23,034 nt of DNA, from assembly GCA_948664205.1 (NCBI GenBank), contig CAPNDH010000020.1, positions 1 through 23,034 on the forward strand, in the 5' to 3' direction. The stretch is from an uncultured Clostridia bacterium. Its GTDB lineage: Bacteria; Bacillota; Clostridia; TANB77; CAG-508. The translations under genes were made by a program, and so were the position numbers. Below are positions 6,753 through 13,044 of this stretch, one piece after another. How positions within the stretch are numbered: the stretch's first letter is position 1; every line of letters starts with the position of its first letter. The notes beneath the pieces were generated by a model. That model made no database searches. It was not told where the DNA came from and saw only the letters and a list, made by a program, of their open reading frames with translations.

Positions 6753-6947
6753 ATGACAAACTCAAACTCTAAAGTAGTTCCAGAAGCTAGAGAAGCTCTT
6801 AACAGATTTAAACACGAAGTTGCTAGCGAAGTTGGTGTAAGTTTAAAAGACGGATACAACGGAAATATCTCTGCAAGAGATGCTGGTAAAATAGGTGGTA
6901 ACATGGTTAGAAAATTAATACAACAAGCTGAAAGCCAAATGAAATAA
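6753..6947 (+). CDS. Alpha/beta-type small acid-soluble spore protein, second copy
   Basis: This 64-residue paralogue of the SASP at 6014 shares the first 16 residues exactly and the SEVGV and RDAGKIGGNMVRKLI segments; it differs mainly in the middle and at the C-terminus. The GPR cleavage region (HEVASEVG) and the DNA-contact region are intact. AGGAGGTG lies just upstream of the ATG. The pair brackets a gene on the other strand. Two or more SASP genes per genome is normal for spore formers. Confidence 0.97.
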   Translation: MTNSNSKVVPEAREALNRFKHEVASEVGVSLKDGYNGNISARDAGKIGGNMVRKLIQQAESQMK

Positions 6948-6956
6948 GGAATATTA

Positions 6957-7008
6957 AAACCAAAAAATAAAGCCTTGCTATGCAAGACTTTATTTTTTGG
7001 TTTCTTAT
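6957..7008. terminator. Bidirectional terminator between the second SASP and hpf
   Basis: The long stem (outer AAACC 6957-6961 with GGTTT 6999-7003; inner CTTGC with GCAAG) has an A-rich left arm and T-rich right arm, so it can terminate both convergent genes. Confidence 0.85.
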
Positions 7009-7010
7009 TT

Positions 7011-7547
7011 TTATGCTTCTGGTTTTACTAAACCAAAGTTTTTGCTATCTTTTAATCTATATATTACATTTACTTTTCCTGTTTCTATGTTTATAAATGC
7101 TAAAAAGTTATTTTTTGGTTTTCCTTCTAATTCTAATTTTGCATCTTCTGGTGCCATTGGTTTTATACTGTAATATATTGTTTTTATTATTTCATCTTCT
7201 ATTTCATTTTGTGGTTTATCAGTATTTAATGTTTCTTTTAATTTTATTGAATCAGACATATTTTGTTTTTCTTTTTTAGTTTTCATTTTTCTTATTTGTC
7301 CTTCTAAAATGTCTATGTCTTTATCTATTGAAGCATATAAATCTCTATGTGCTGTTACTGCTCTAAATGTTTCTCCTGCAGCTGTTACATGTAGTTCTGC
7401 AACTTGTTCATTTCCTTCTGTTTTTATTGTTGCTAATACATCAATGTCTTCTCCAAAGTATTTTTCTAACCTTTCAATTTTTCTTTGCACATAATCTTTT
7501 ATAGATTCTGTTGCCTTTAGTTCTTTTCCTGTTATTTTTATGTTCAT
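7011..7547 (-). CDS. hpf: Long-form ribosome hibernation promoting factor (HPF)
   Basis: HPF binds the decoding site of idle ribosomes and dimerises them into 100S particles. The 178-residue protein has an N-terminal S30AE domain (about 1-100, MNIKITGKELKATESIKDYV onwards). A linker follows, then the C-terminal dimerisation domain (from about 120, with IIKTIYYSIKPMAPEDAKLE), which defines the long form usual in Firmicutes. An ATG at 7565 is in frame but lacks a ribosome site; GGGAGCG precedes the ATG at 7547. It has its own promoter at 7602-7630 and is divergent from rpsT. Confidence 0.96.
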   Translation of the reverse strand: MNIKITGKELKATESIKDYVQRKIERLEKYFGEDIDVLATIKTEGNEQVAELHVTAAGETFRAVTAHRDLYASIDKDIDILEGQIRKMKTKKEKQNMSDSIKLKETLNTDKPQNEIEDEIIKTIYYSIKPMAPEDAKLELEGKPKNNFLAFINIETGKVNVIYRLKDSKNFGLVKPEA

Positions 7548-7601
7548 AAAAATCGCTCCCTTCATTTTGATCTTTTGTTAAAATTACTCTGTTATAATTA
7601 T

Positions 7602-7630
7602 ATTATACCTTGTTTTGGAAAATTTTTCAA
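7602..7630 (-). promoter_or_regulatory. Sigma-A promoter of hpf
   Basis: On the minus strand, TTGAAA (7625-7630), 17 bp, then TATAAT (7602-7607). Confidence 0.75.
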
Positions 7631-7698
7631 ACATTTTTTAGTATTTTTAATATTTTATATGATTTTCTAATTTTTTTTATACATTTTTTCACAAACTA

Positions 7699-7727
7699 TT
7701 GCAAATTTTATCTTTTTATGGTAGAAT
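7699..7727 (+). promoter_or_regulatory. Sigma-A promoter of rpsT
   Basis: TTGCAA (7699-7704), 17 bp, then TAGAAT (7722-7727), about 35 bp upstream of the rpsT ribosome site. Confidence 0.75.
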
Positions 7728-7769
7728 TTTATTTGCTATATTTAGAACACGATTGAGGAGGTGCAAAAA

Positions 7770-8036
7770 ATGCCAAATATTAAATCAGCTATAAAAAGAA
7801 CAAAAGTTATCGAAAAGAAAACAATGCAAAATAATATGATTAAATCAGCATATAAAACAGCTGTTAAAAAATTCGAACAAGCTGTAGAAGCAGGAAAAGT
7901 TGAAGAAGCTACAACATTATTTTCTGAAGCTACTAAAAAAATAGACCAAGCTTGTACAAAAGGTGTTATAGTAAAAAACACAGCTGCTAGAAAAAAATCA
8001 AATTTAGCTAAAAAATTAAACGCTGTAAAAGCGTAA
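7770..8036 (+). CDS. rpsT: Ribosomal protein S20
   Basis: S20 is a basic helical protein of the 30S body. The 88-residue product begins MPNIKSAIKRTKVIEKKT, is rich in Lys and Ala, and ends with the typical TAARKKSNLAKKLNAVKA. Upstream GTG and ATG options in the same frame lie inside the GAGGAGGTG ribosome site, so the ATG at 7770 is the start. The stop is followed within 31 bases by the first of two tandem structured RNA units, whose terminator-like hairpin is the first terminator available to rpsT. Confidence 0.98.
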   Translation: MPNIKSAIKRTKVIEKKTMQNNMIKSAYKTAVKKFEQAVEAGKVEEATTLFSEATKKIDQACTKGVIVKNTAARKKSNLAKKLNAVKA

Positions 8037-8066
8037 ATTATAAAAAATTGTGCACAGTTTTTTATA

Positions 8067-8177
8067 TTCTTGGAATTTCCGAGTGTAAACGAAGGAAAGC
8101 TCCTAGAAGATAATTATGCAAATTCATACATTTTTTTGGTGAAGAATGAACCTAAAAAATGTTGAGTTTGCTTTTTA
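8067..8177 (+). ncRNA. Structured RNA unit A (two hairpins), class not recognised
   Basis: Hairpin P1 (8067-8108) pairs TTCTTGGA with TCCTAGAA and TTTCC with GGAAA around a 13-nt loop. A GATAATTAT linker leads to hairpin P2. P2 (8118-8171) pairs GCAAATTCA with TGAGTTTGC outside and CATTTTTTTGGT with ACCTAAAAAATG inside, with one U-U mismatch and a 9-nt loop GAAGAATGA. A T-run follows at 8172-8176, so P2 looks like an intrinsic terminator. The unit repeats at 8180-8287 with compensatory changes. No same-strand gene follows before 8722, so a riboswitch is unlikely; an rpsT 3'-UTR-derived or independent small RNA is more likely. Confidence 0.7.
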
Positions 8178-8179
8178 TA

Positions 8180-8287
8180 TTGTAGGAATTTTCGACTGAA
8201 ATGAGGAAAGCTCCTAGAAGATAATTATGCGAGACTTAGATTTTCTTAGTGACGAAGGAACTTAGAAAATTTTAGTTTCGTTTTTTA
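8180..8287 (+). ncRNA. Structured RNA unit B, tandem paralogue of unit A
   Basis: It has the same two-hairpin fold as unit A. P1 is 8180-8219. P2 is 8229-8281, with loop GACGAAGGA, followed by a T-run at 8281-8286. A 26-nt stretch (8205-8230) is identical to 8094-8119 of unit A, while the rest has diverged. Changes in P2 keep pairing: G-C 8138/8152 is A-T 8248/8262; T-A 8135/8155 is C-G 8245/8265; A-T 8120/8169 is G-C 8231/8279; T-A 8124/8165 is C-G 8235/8275; C-G 8125/8164 is T-A 8236/8274. The U-U mismatch is kept at 8247/8263. That pattern indicates selection for RNA structure. Confidence 0.7.
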
Positions 8288-8297
8288 TAGACACATA

Positions 8298-8338
8298 GAA
8301 AAGCAAATTTAGAAATTTCATTTCTAAATTTGCTTTTT
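8298..8338. terminator. Bidirectional terminator before the DUF2442 gene
   Basis: A perfect 15-bp stem (8302-8316 with 8320-8334), extended by A-T pairs, with a 3-nt loop and T-runs on both sides. It closes the plus-strand rpsT/RNA unit and the minus-strand gene ending at 8339. Confidence 0.85.
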
Positions 8339-8575
8339 CTATTTTACTTCTTCACTTGTTTCATATAGACTATCTGCACACATATCTATATCATTTCCCC
8401 ATGATATAGTTCCAAAAGATATTTTTACTTTGCTAAATACGTCTTTATCTTTCAATTTTTTAAAAATACCTTTGTCTAAATATGGTTTCATATCCTTTAT
8501 CTTCTTCACATTATTATCAAAAGTAAGTAATAATTGATAATTTTCTAAAACTTCTACATTTACTATCTTTCTCAT
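8339..8575 (-). CDS. DUF2442-family small protein
   Basis: The 78-residue product has the layout of DUF2442 proteins: an N-terminal strand pair (VEVLENYQLLLTFDNNVKK), a middle PYLDKGIFKKLKD segment, then VKISFGTISWGNDIDMCADSLYE, where the W-x-N-D...LY pattern is typical. Family members often sit beside toxin-antitoxin-like DUF4160 genes, but no such partner is present here. No biochemical function is established that I know of. The ribosome site is weak (TAGGG). It is convergent with the tandem RNA units. Confidence 0.8.
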   Translation of the reverse strand: MRKIVNVEVLENYQLLLTFDNNVKKIKDMKPYLDKGIFKKLKDKDVFSKVKISFGTISWGNDIDMCADSLYETSEEVK

Positions 8576-8721
8576 AGTTTTACCCTACTATTAATTTTAT
8601 TTTATCATATTACTTCTAAAAAAAAACAACTTATTTTTTTGCTAAAAATTACCTTTGCTTTTGTCTTTATTTTATGTTAATATAAATTTATAAGATATTA
8701 GAAAAGAAGTGAGGTATATTT

Positions 8722-8979
8722 ATGAAATTTGTAAATATTTTATTAGATAAATTTAAAAACTTAGATCCAAAAGTTAATAAAGTAATGAAATTAGGTTTTA
8801 CTTTTTCTTTTATAGTTTGTATACTTTCAAGTATGATATTACTTACATATGAAGCTTTTTATAGCTTACCTTCTCTATTTTACATAGGAATTTCATTATT
8901 TAGAACATCTTTAAGTTTTGCTGTAGCCTTCTTTATTTGTGGTATTGGATTTGATACAGTTCAAAAAGAAATGAATTAA
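8722..8979 (+). CDS. Small membrane protein, 85 residues, unknown
   Basis: An amphipathic basic N-terminus (about 1-24, KFKNLDPKVNKVMK) is followed by two hydrophobic segments at about 25-45 and 53-76, the second ending in FFICGIGFDTVQKEMN. This suggests a two-span membrane protein. The GTGAGGT ribosome site is well placed. I see no convincing sigma-A promoter and no terminator before the next promoter at 8994. I do not recognise a family. Confidence 0.75.
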   Translation: MKFVNILLDKFKNLDPKVNKVMKLGFTFSFIVCILSSMILLTYEAFYSLPSLFYIGISLFRTSLSFAVAFFICGIGFDTVQKEMN

Positions 8980-8993
8980 ATATACATAAATTG

Positions 8994-9022
8994 TTTACTT
9001 TTATTAGATTTTATAGTATAAT
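8994..9022 (+). promoter_or_regulatory. Sigma-A promoter of the duplicated-sequence unit
   Basis: TTTACT (8994-8999), a 17-bp spacer and TATAAT (9017-9022). The expected start is near 9029, giving a transcript of about 300 nt that ends at the hairpin at 9292-9322. Confidence 0.75.
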
Positions 9023-9067
9023 ATATTTATAGTAACTGTAAAATGATTCATTCAAAGGAGATTACCT

Positions 9068-9220
9068 ATGAAAGAAACAAAAATTTATAGCAAAACAACC
9101 TGTATCGTTCTTAACCCTCAGAATAGTAAGTCCGAGGAATACCGGCGGAACCATATGGGAAATGTGAACCACCCTATGAGAACAACAAAAATTTATAATC
9201 TCTATCTCGTTCAACAGTAA
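9068..9220 (+). CDS. 50-residue ORF in a duplicated unit; coding status uncertain
   Basis: An AAGGAG site at 9055-9060 and the ATG at 9068 open a 50-codon ORF (start MKETKIYSKTTCIVLNPQNS). It contains two consecutive CGG codons (9141-9150 region). The peptide matches nothing I know. The transcript contains two related sequence units, and the second is only partly within this ORF. In another frame the two copies would encode similar C-termini, NTGGTIWEM and SAGGTICVA, each followed by a stop. The first is reached from this ORF by a +1 shift at CGG. It may therefore be a peptide gene, a leader peptide or a non-coding RNA with a chance ORF. Confidence 0.45.
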   Translation: MKETKIYSKTTCIVLNPQNSKSEEYRRNHMGNVNHPMRTTKIYNLYLVQQ

Positions 9221-9275
9221 GCATGAGAAGTGCTGGCGGAACCATATGTGTAGCATAGGGCGGAACTACAACAAC
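9077..9275 (+). repeat. Imperfect tandem duplication within a short transcript
   Basis: ACAAAAATTTATA occurs at 9077-9089 and 9185-9197, AGTAAG at 9125 and 9216, and GGCGGAACCATATG at 9144-9157 and 9235-9248. GGCGGAAC appears a third time at 9259-9266. Unit one is about 108 bp; unit two has lost about 17 bp. CCCTATG (9172-9178) can pair with CATAGGG (9254-9260), linking the copies in RNA. Confidence 0.7.
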
Positions 9276-9291
9276 TGAATATCGTAAATTG

Positions 9292-9328
9292 GAAGAACCC
9301 TTCAAATTTTGAAGGGTTCTTCATTTTC
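9292..9328. terminator. Strong terminator between the duplicated unit and gatB
   Basis: A perfect 15-bp stem (9292-9306 with 9308-9322) with a single-base loop, and T-rich on the plus side. It also lies directly after the convergent gatB stop codon. Confidence 0.9.
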
Positions 9329-10770
9329 TATTTCTTTAATTCTTCTATAAACATTTTATTAAGCATTTGTGGGTTTGCTTTTCCTTTTGTTTCTTTCATT
9401 GCTTGACCTACTAGGAAGCCTACTGCTTTATCTTTTCCTGCTTTGAAGTCTGCTACTGACTGAGGGTTTGCCTCTATTATTTTTTGTACTACTTCTTTTA
9501 TTGCTCCTTCATCTGATATTTGTATCCAGCCCTTTTCTTTTATTATTTCTTCTGGGTCTTTTGGATTTTCAAATAATTCTTCTACTACTTTTTTTGCTAT
9601 TGCACTGCTTATTGTTCCTTTTTCTATTAATGTAACCATTTTTGCTAATTGCTCTGCTGTAAATGGTATTTGGTCTGCTTCTATTTCTTTTTCATTTAAT
9701 ATTCTTGAAATGTCTGATAATAGCCAGTTTGCAACTAGTTTATGGTTTCCACATATTTTAGATGCTTTTTCAAACATATTTGATAAGTGTTTTGATGCTG
9801 TAAGTAAGTTACTATCTTTTTCTGATAATCCTAATTCACTCATATATCTTGTTTTTCTGCTTTCTGGTAGTTCTGGTAGGTTATTCTTTATATTTTCTAT
9901 ATATTCATCTGATAGTTTTATTGCGACTAAATCTGGGTCTGGAAAATAACGGTAGTCTTGTGCATCTTCTTTATCTCTCATTGAGAAGGTTTTTCCTGAT
10001 ACATCATCCCATCTTAGTGTTTCTTGCTCTATTTTTCCGCCTTCTTCTATTACATCTATTTGTCTATCTGCTTCATATTCTATTGCTCTTACTATACTTC
10101 TAAATGAGCTCATATTTTTCATTTCTGTACGTGTTCCAAATTCACTTGCTCCTTTTTTTCTTACAGAAACGTTTACATCTGTTCTAAATGAACCTTCTTG
10201 CATTTTACAGTCTGATACTTCTATATACTCATAAATTGATTTTAGTTTTCTTAAATAGTTCTCTGCTTCTTTACTGCTACGTATATCTGGCTCTGATACA
10301 GTTTCTATTAGTGGTACCCCTGCTCTGTTTAAATCTACTAAACTTCCTCCACCAAATTCATTATGGTTTAGCTTTCCTGCATCTTCTTCTATATGTATAC
10401 GTGTTATTCCTATTTTCTTCTTTTCTCCCTTTTCATCTTCTATTTCTACATAACCATTTTTGCAAAGTGGCATATCAAATTGAGATATTTGATATGATTT
10501 TGGAAGGTCTGGATAAAAGTAATTTTTTCTATCATTTTTACTATTTTTCTCTATTTCACAATTTGTAGCAAGACCTGCTTTTACTGCATATTCTACAACT
10601 TTCTCATTAAGTACTGGTAAAGCTCCTGGCATTGCCATACATACTGGACAAGTATGTGTGTTTGGTTCTCCACCAAATTCTGTTGGGCAACTACAAAATA
10701 TTTTTGTTTTTGTAGAAAGCTCTGCATGTACTTCAAGTCCTATTACTATTTCATAGTCTTCTCTAGACAT
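9328..10770 (-). CDS. gatB: Asp-tRNA(Asn)/Glu-tRNA(Gln) amidotransferase subunit B
   Basis: GatB binds and phosphorylates mischarged Glu-tRNA(Gln) or Asp-tRNA(Asn) inside the GatCAB complex. The 480-residue protein starts with IVIGLEVHAELSTKTK and has the zinc-binding cysteines CSC and CPVC. The kinase cradle includes KNYFYPDLPKSYQISQFDMP and the ITRIHIEEDAGKL loop. The C-terminal YqeY-like tail domain ends with VGFLVGQAMKETKGKANPQ. Length is normal. The AAGGAGG site is well placed. It is the last gene of gatC-gatA-gatB, 303 bp after gatA, with repeats in that gap. Confidence 0.98.
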   Translation of the reverse strand: MSREDYEIVIGLEVHAELSTKTKIFCSCPTEFGGEPNTHTCPVCMAMPGALPVLNEKVVEYAVKAGLATNCEIEKNSKNDRKNYFYPDLPKSYQISQFDMPLCKNGYVEIEDEKGEKKKIGITRIHIEEDAGKLNHNEFGGGSLVDLNRAGVPLIETVSEPDIRSSKEAENYLRKLKSIYEYIEVSDCKMQEGSFRTDVNVSVRKKGASEFGTRTEMKNMSSFRSIVRAIEYEADRQIDVIEEGGKIEQETLRWDDVSGKTFSMRDKEDAQDYRYFPDPDLVAIKLSDEYIENIKNNLPELPESRKTRYMSELGLSEKDSNLLTASKHLSNMFEKASKICGNHKLVANWLLSDISRILNEKEIEADQIPFTAEQLAKMVTLIEKGTISSAIAKKVVEELFENPKDPEEIIKEKGWIQISDEGAIKEVVQKIIEANPQSVADFKAGKDKAVGFLVGQAMKETKGKANPQMLNKMFIEELKK

Positions 10771-10786
10771 TCGTTTTTTCCTCCTT

Positions 10787-10917
10787 CACGCGAAGCGTGT
10801 ATTATTCACTCTTCACTATTCATTATTCACTATTCATTTAAGCCTTTTCTTCGAAGTATGGGCGGAATTCGGTATTATCAAAGTGGTATTCCTTACCGAT
10901 TTAACCCCTACGGTTTT
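10787..10917. repeat. Intergenic repeat: heptamers plus degenerate palindromic core
   Basis: Just upstream of the gatB ribosome site is the hairpin CACGC/GCGTG. Five tandem heptamers of the form TTCAYTN (about 10807-10841) follow, then TCTTCGAAGTATGGGCG and a CCCCTACGG end with a diverged middle (CGGTA/TACCG). It is the same general architecture as the element at 4261-4365. No ORF or promoter is seen. Confidence 0.6.
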
Positions 10918-10996
10918 AATTTATATCTTTATACTGTTTTTATAAATCGTATTTTAATATATATAAATTAATAAGTTTGCTTATTTTATTCCTCTA

Positions 10997-11043
10997 CTGC
11001 CATTCCTCCGAAGAACGGACGAGCGATGCTCGCCCCTACAATT
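10997..11043. repeat. Intergenic palindromic repeat in the gatA-gatB gap
   Basis: TCCGAAGAACGGACGAGCG is followed by ATGCTCGCCCCTACAATT, with the small hairpin GAGC-GAT-GCTC. The right half is identical to the copy at about 4313-4330. The rest of the 10918-10996 stretch is AT-rich with no feature I can support. Confidence 0.7.
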
Positions 11044-11073
11044 GTTTTTATTTTTACACAATTTAATAAATTT

Positions 11074-12546
11074 TTATATTTTTTTAAATTCTGGTTTATA
11101 ATTCTCTCTAAACTTTATAGCTTGTTCAAATGTATATGCTGCATTTAATAAGGTCTCTTCACTAAACTTTTGCCCTATTAACTGCATTCCTATTGGCATT
11201 CCTTCTTTATCTACACCACATGGAATTGATATTCCTGGCAAACCTGCTATATTTACTGATACTGTGCATATATCTGCTAAATACATTTCTAGTGGATTTG
11301 ATGATTTTTCTCCTATGTTAAATGCTGTTGTTGGCGCTGTTGGTGTTAGTATTACATCATATTTACTAAATGCTTCATCAAATTTTGCTTGTACTAGTGT
11401 ACGTACTTGTTGTGCTTTTTTGTAATATGCATCATAATATCCTGAAGATAACACATAAGTTCCTAGTATAATTCTTCTTTTCACTTCACTTCCAAAGGCT
11501 TCACTTCTTGAATTTTTGTATATATCTTTTAAATTTTCATAGTTTGGTGTTCTATAACCATAGCGAATTCCATCAAATCTTCCTAAGTTTGAACTTGCCT
11601 CTGCACATGCTATAATGTAATATGTTGCTAATGCATAGTTTGCAATATCTAATGAAAATTCTTCTACTTCTGCCCCTAATTCTTTGTATTTTTCTATTGC
11701 TTCTTCTAATTTTTGTTTTACTTCTTCGCTAATACCTTCTCCATAAAATTCTTTTGGAATTCCTATTTTTATTCCTTTTATATCATTTTTTAGGCTTAAT
11801 GTGTAATCTACTTTTTCTCTATTTTCTGATGTTGAATCTTTTTCATCATATCCTGTTATTACATTTAAAAGATTAGCACAATCTTCTACATCTTTTGTTA
11901 TTGGACCTATTTGATCTAATGATGAAGCAAAGGCTACTAAACCATAACGTGATACTAATCCATATGTTGGCTTCATTCCTACTACTCCACAGAAGGATGC
12001 TGGTTGACGTATTGAGCCACCTGTATCTGAACCTAGCGCCCAAGGCACCATTTGGCTAGCAACTGCTGCTGCGCTTCCTCCTGATGAACCTCCTGGTACT
12101 TTATTTAAGTTCCATGGATTTTTCGTTACATGAAATGCTGAGTATTCTGTTGCACCACCCATTGCAAACTCGTCCATGTTTAATTTTCCTAAATTAATCA
12201 TGTTTTCATTATTTACTTTTTCTATTACTGTTGCATCATATGGTGAAACAAAGTTTTCTAGCATTTTTGAACTACATGTTGTGTGTATTCCTTTTGTACA
12301 GATATTATCTTTTATTCCTATTGGAATACCTGCTAAACTACCTTTTATTTCATTTGCTTTTACTTTTTCTTCTATTTCTTGTGCCTTATTCATGGCATCT
12401 TCTTTTAATACTGTTACAAAAGCTCCAATGTCTTTTTCTTTTTCATTTATTCTATCAATATAAGCTTTTGTTATTTGACTTATTGTTAATTCTTTATTTG
12501 CTAATTTTTCTTTTAACTCGTGAACTGTTAATTCTGTGATTTCCAT
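11074..12546 (-). CDS. gatA: Asp-tRNA(Asn)/Glu-tRNA(Gln) amidotransferase subunit A
   Basis: GatA is the glutaminase that frees ammonia for GatB. The 490-residue amidase-signature enzyme has the catalytic Ser-cisSer-Lys triad in place: the lysine in GIPIGIKDNICTKG (about 78), the cis-serine in VPGGSSGGSAAAVAS and the nucleophile serine in LGSDTGGSIRQPA. Length and ends are normal. GGGAGGA precedes the ATG at 12546. With gatC and gatB it completes the indirect route to Gln-tRNA and/or Asn-tRNA, which suggests the organism lacks GlnRS, as most Firmicutes do. Confidence 0.98.
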   Translation of the reverse strand: MEITELTVHELKEKLANKELTISQITKAYIDRINEKEKDIGAFVTVLKEDAMNKAQEIEEKVKANEIKGSLAGIPIGIKDNICTKGIHTTCSSKMLENFVSPYDATVIEKVNNENMINLGKLNMDEFAMGGATEYSAFHVTKNPWNLNKVPGGSSGGSAAAVASQMVPWALGSDTGGSIRQPASFCGVVGMKPTYGLVSRYGLVAFASSLDQIGPITKDVEDCANLLNVITGYDEKDSTSENREKVDYTLSLKNDIKGIKIGIPKEFYGEGISEEVKQKLEEAIEKYKELGAEVEEFSLDIANYALATYYIIACAEASSNLGRFDGIRYGYRTPNYENLKDIYKNSRSEAFGSEVKRRIILGTYVLSSGYYDAYYKKAQQVRTLVQAKFDEAFSKYDVILTPTAPTTAFNIGEKSSNPLEMYLADICTVSVNIAGLPGISIPCGVDKEGMPIGMQLIGQKFSEETLLNAAYTFEQAIKFRENYKPEFKKI

Positions 12547-12566
12547 TTGTATCCTCCCTTTTTAGA

Positions 12567-12658
12567 GGTTGGAAGTTGGAGGTTGGAGGTTGGATTTTAA
12601 GGTAAATTCTTCGAAGTGTTTACCCTATTTTCCAACTTCCAACTTCTAACTTCTAACT
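12567..12658. repeat. Inverted arrays of 7-bp repeats between gatC and gatA
   Basis: Four heptamers (GGTTGGA, AGTTGGA, GGTTGGA, GGTTGGA; 12567-12594) face four complementary heptamers (TCCAACT twice, TCTAACT twice; 12631-12658). They flank a centre GGTAAA..TTCGAA..TTTACC. The whole gap can fold into one long hairpin starting right after the gatC stop codon. The TTCGAAGTG centre links it to the 4261-4365 element. Confidence 0.8.
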
Positions 12659-12660
12659 TC

Positions 12661-12948
12661 CTATTGTATTACTTTTGGTATTTTGAACATATTTCTTTCT
12701 TTTTCTGGTGCATTTGCTAAAAGAGCTTCGTTATCTTCAAAATTTATTATTTCATCTTTTCTAAATACATTATAATTTTTGTTTGTACCTATTGTTTCTT
12801 TTAGTCCTTCTACTGGTGCGTTATTTACTATGTTTGCAAAGTTTAAAATGTCTTGTAAATGTAATAAATAAGTATCTATTTCTTCTTCTTTTAAATTTAA
12901 GTTTGCAAGTTTTGCTATATGCAAAATTTCTTCTTTACTTACTTTCAT
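12661..12948 (-). CDS. gatC: Asp-tRNA(Asn)/Glu-tRNA(Gln) amidotransferase subunit C
   Basis: GatC is the small belt subunit that stabilises the GatA-GatB contact. The 95-residue protein has the usual EEILHIAKLANLNLKEEE start, the LNFANIVNNAPVEGL middle and a FRKDEI...LLANAPEKERNMFKIPKVI end, all typical. The ribosome site AGGAG is 8-9 bases from the ATG. It is the first gene of the gatCAB operon, with its own promoter at 13007-13035. Confidence 0.96.
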   Translation of the reverse strand: MKVSKEEILHIAKLANLNLKEEEIDTYLLHLQDILNFANIVNNAPVEGLKETIGTNKNYNVFRKDEIINFEDNEALLANAPEKERNMFKIPKVIQ

Positions 12949-13006
12949 ACTTCTTCATCTCCTATTTTTCTTAAAACTATTCTTTCCCTAAATAACTTTG
13001 TGTTTT

Positions 13007-13035
13007 ATTATATCCTTTTTTTGGTAATATTACAA
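13007..13035 (-). promoter_or_regulatory. Sigma-A promoter of gatCAB
   Basis: On the minus strand, TTGTAA (13030-13035), 17 bp, then TATAAT (13007-13012). It lies just after the uvrC stop; no terminator separates uvrC from gatC, so read-through from uvrC is also possible. Confidence 0.7.
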
Positions 13036-13044
13036 GTATTTATA

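Noticed and set aside
8067..8287. Tandem riboswitch (for example a glycine-type pair)
   Set aside because: The sequence motifs do not match the glycine aptamer or other classes I know, and no same-strand gene follows within 400 bp.
9062..9256. A 64-residue ORF on the minus strand through the duplicated unit
   Set aside because: It has no ribosome site and is opposite to the strand with the promoter, ribosome site and terminator.
12567..12658. CRISPR-like short repeats
   Set aside because: The repeats are 7 bp with no spacers and are arranged as inverted arrays; no cas genes are present.
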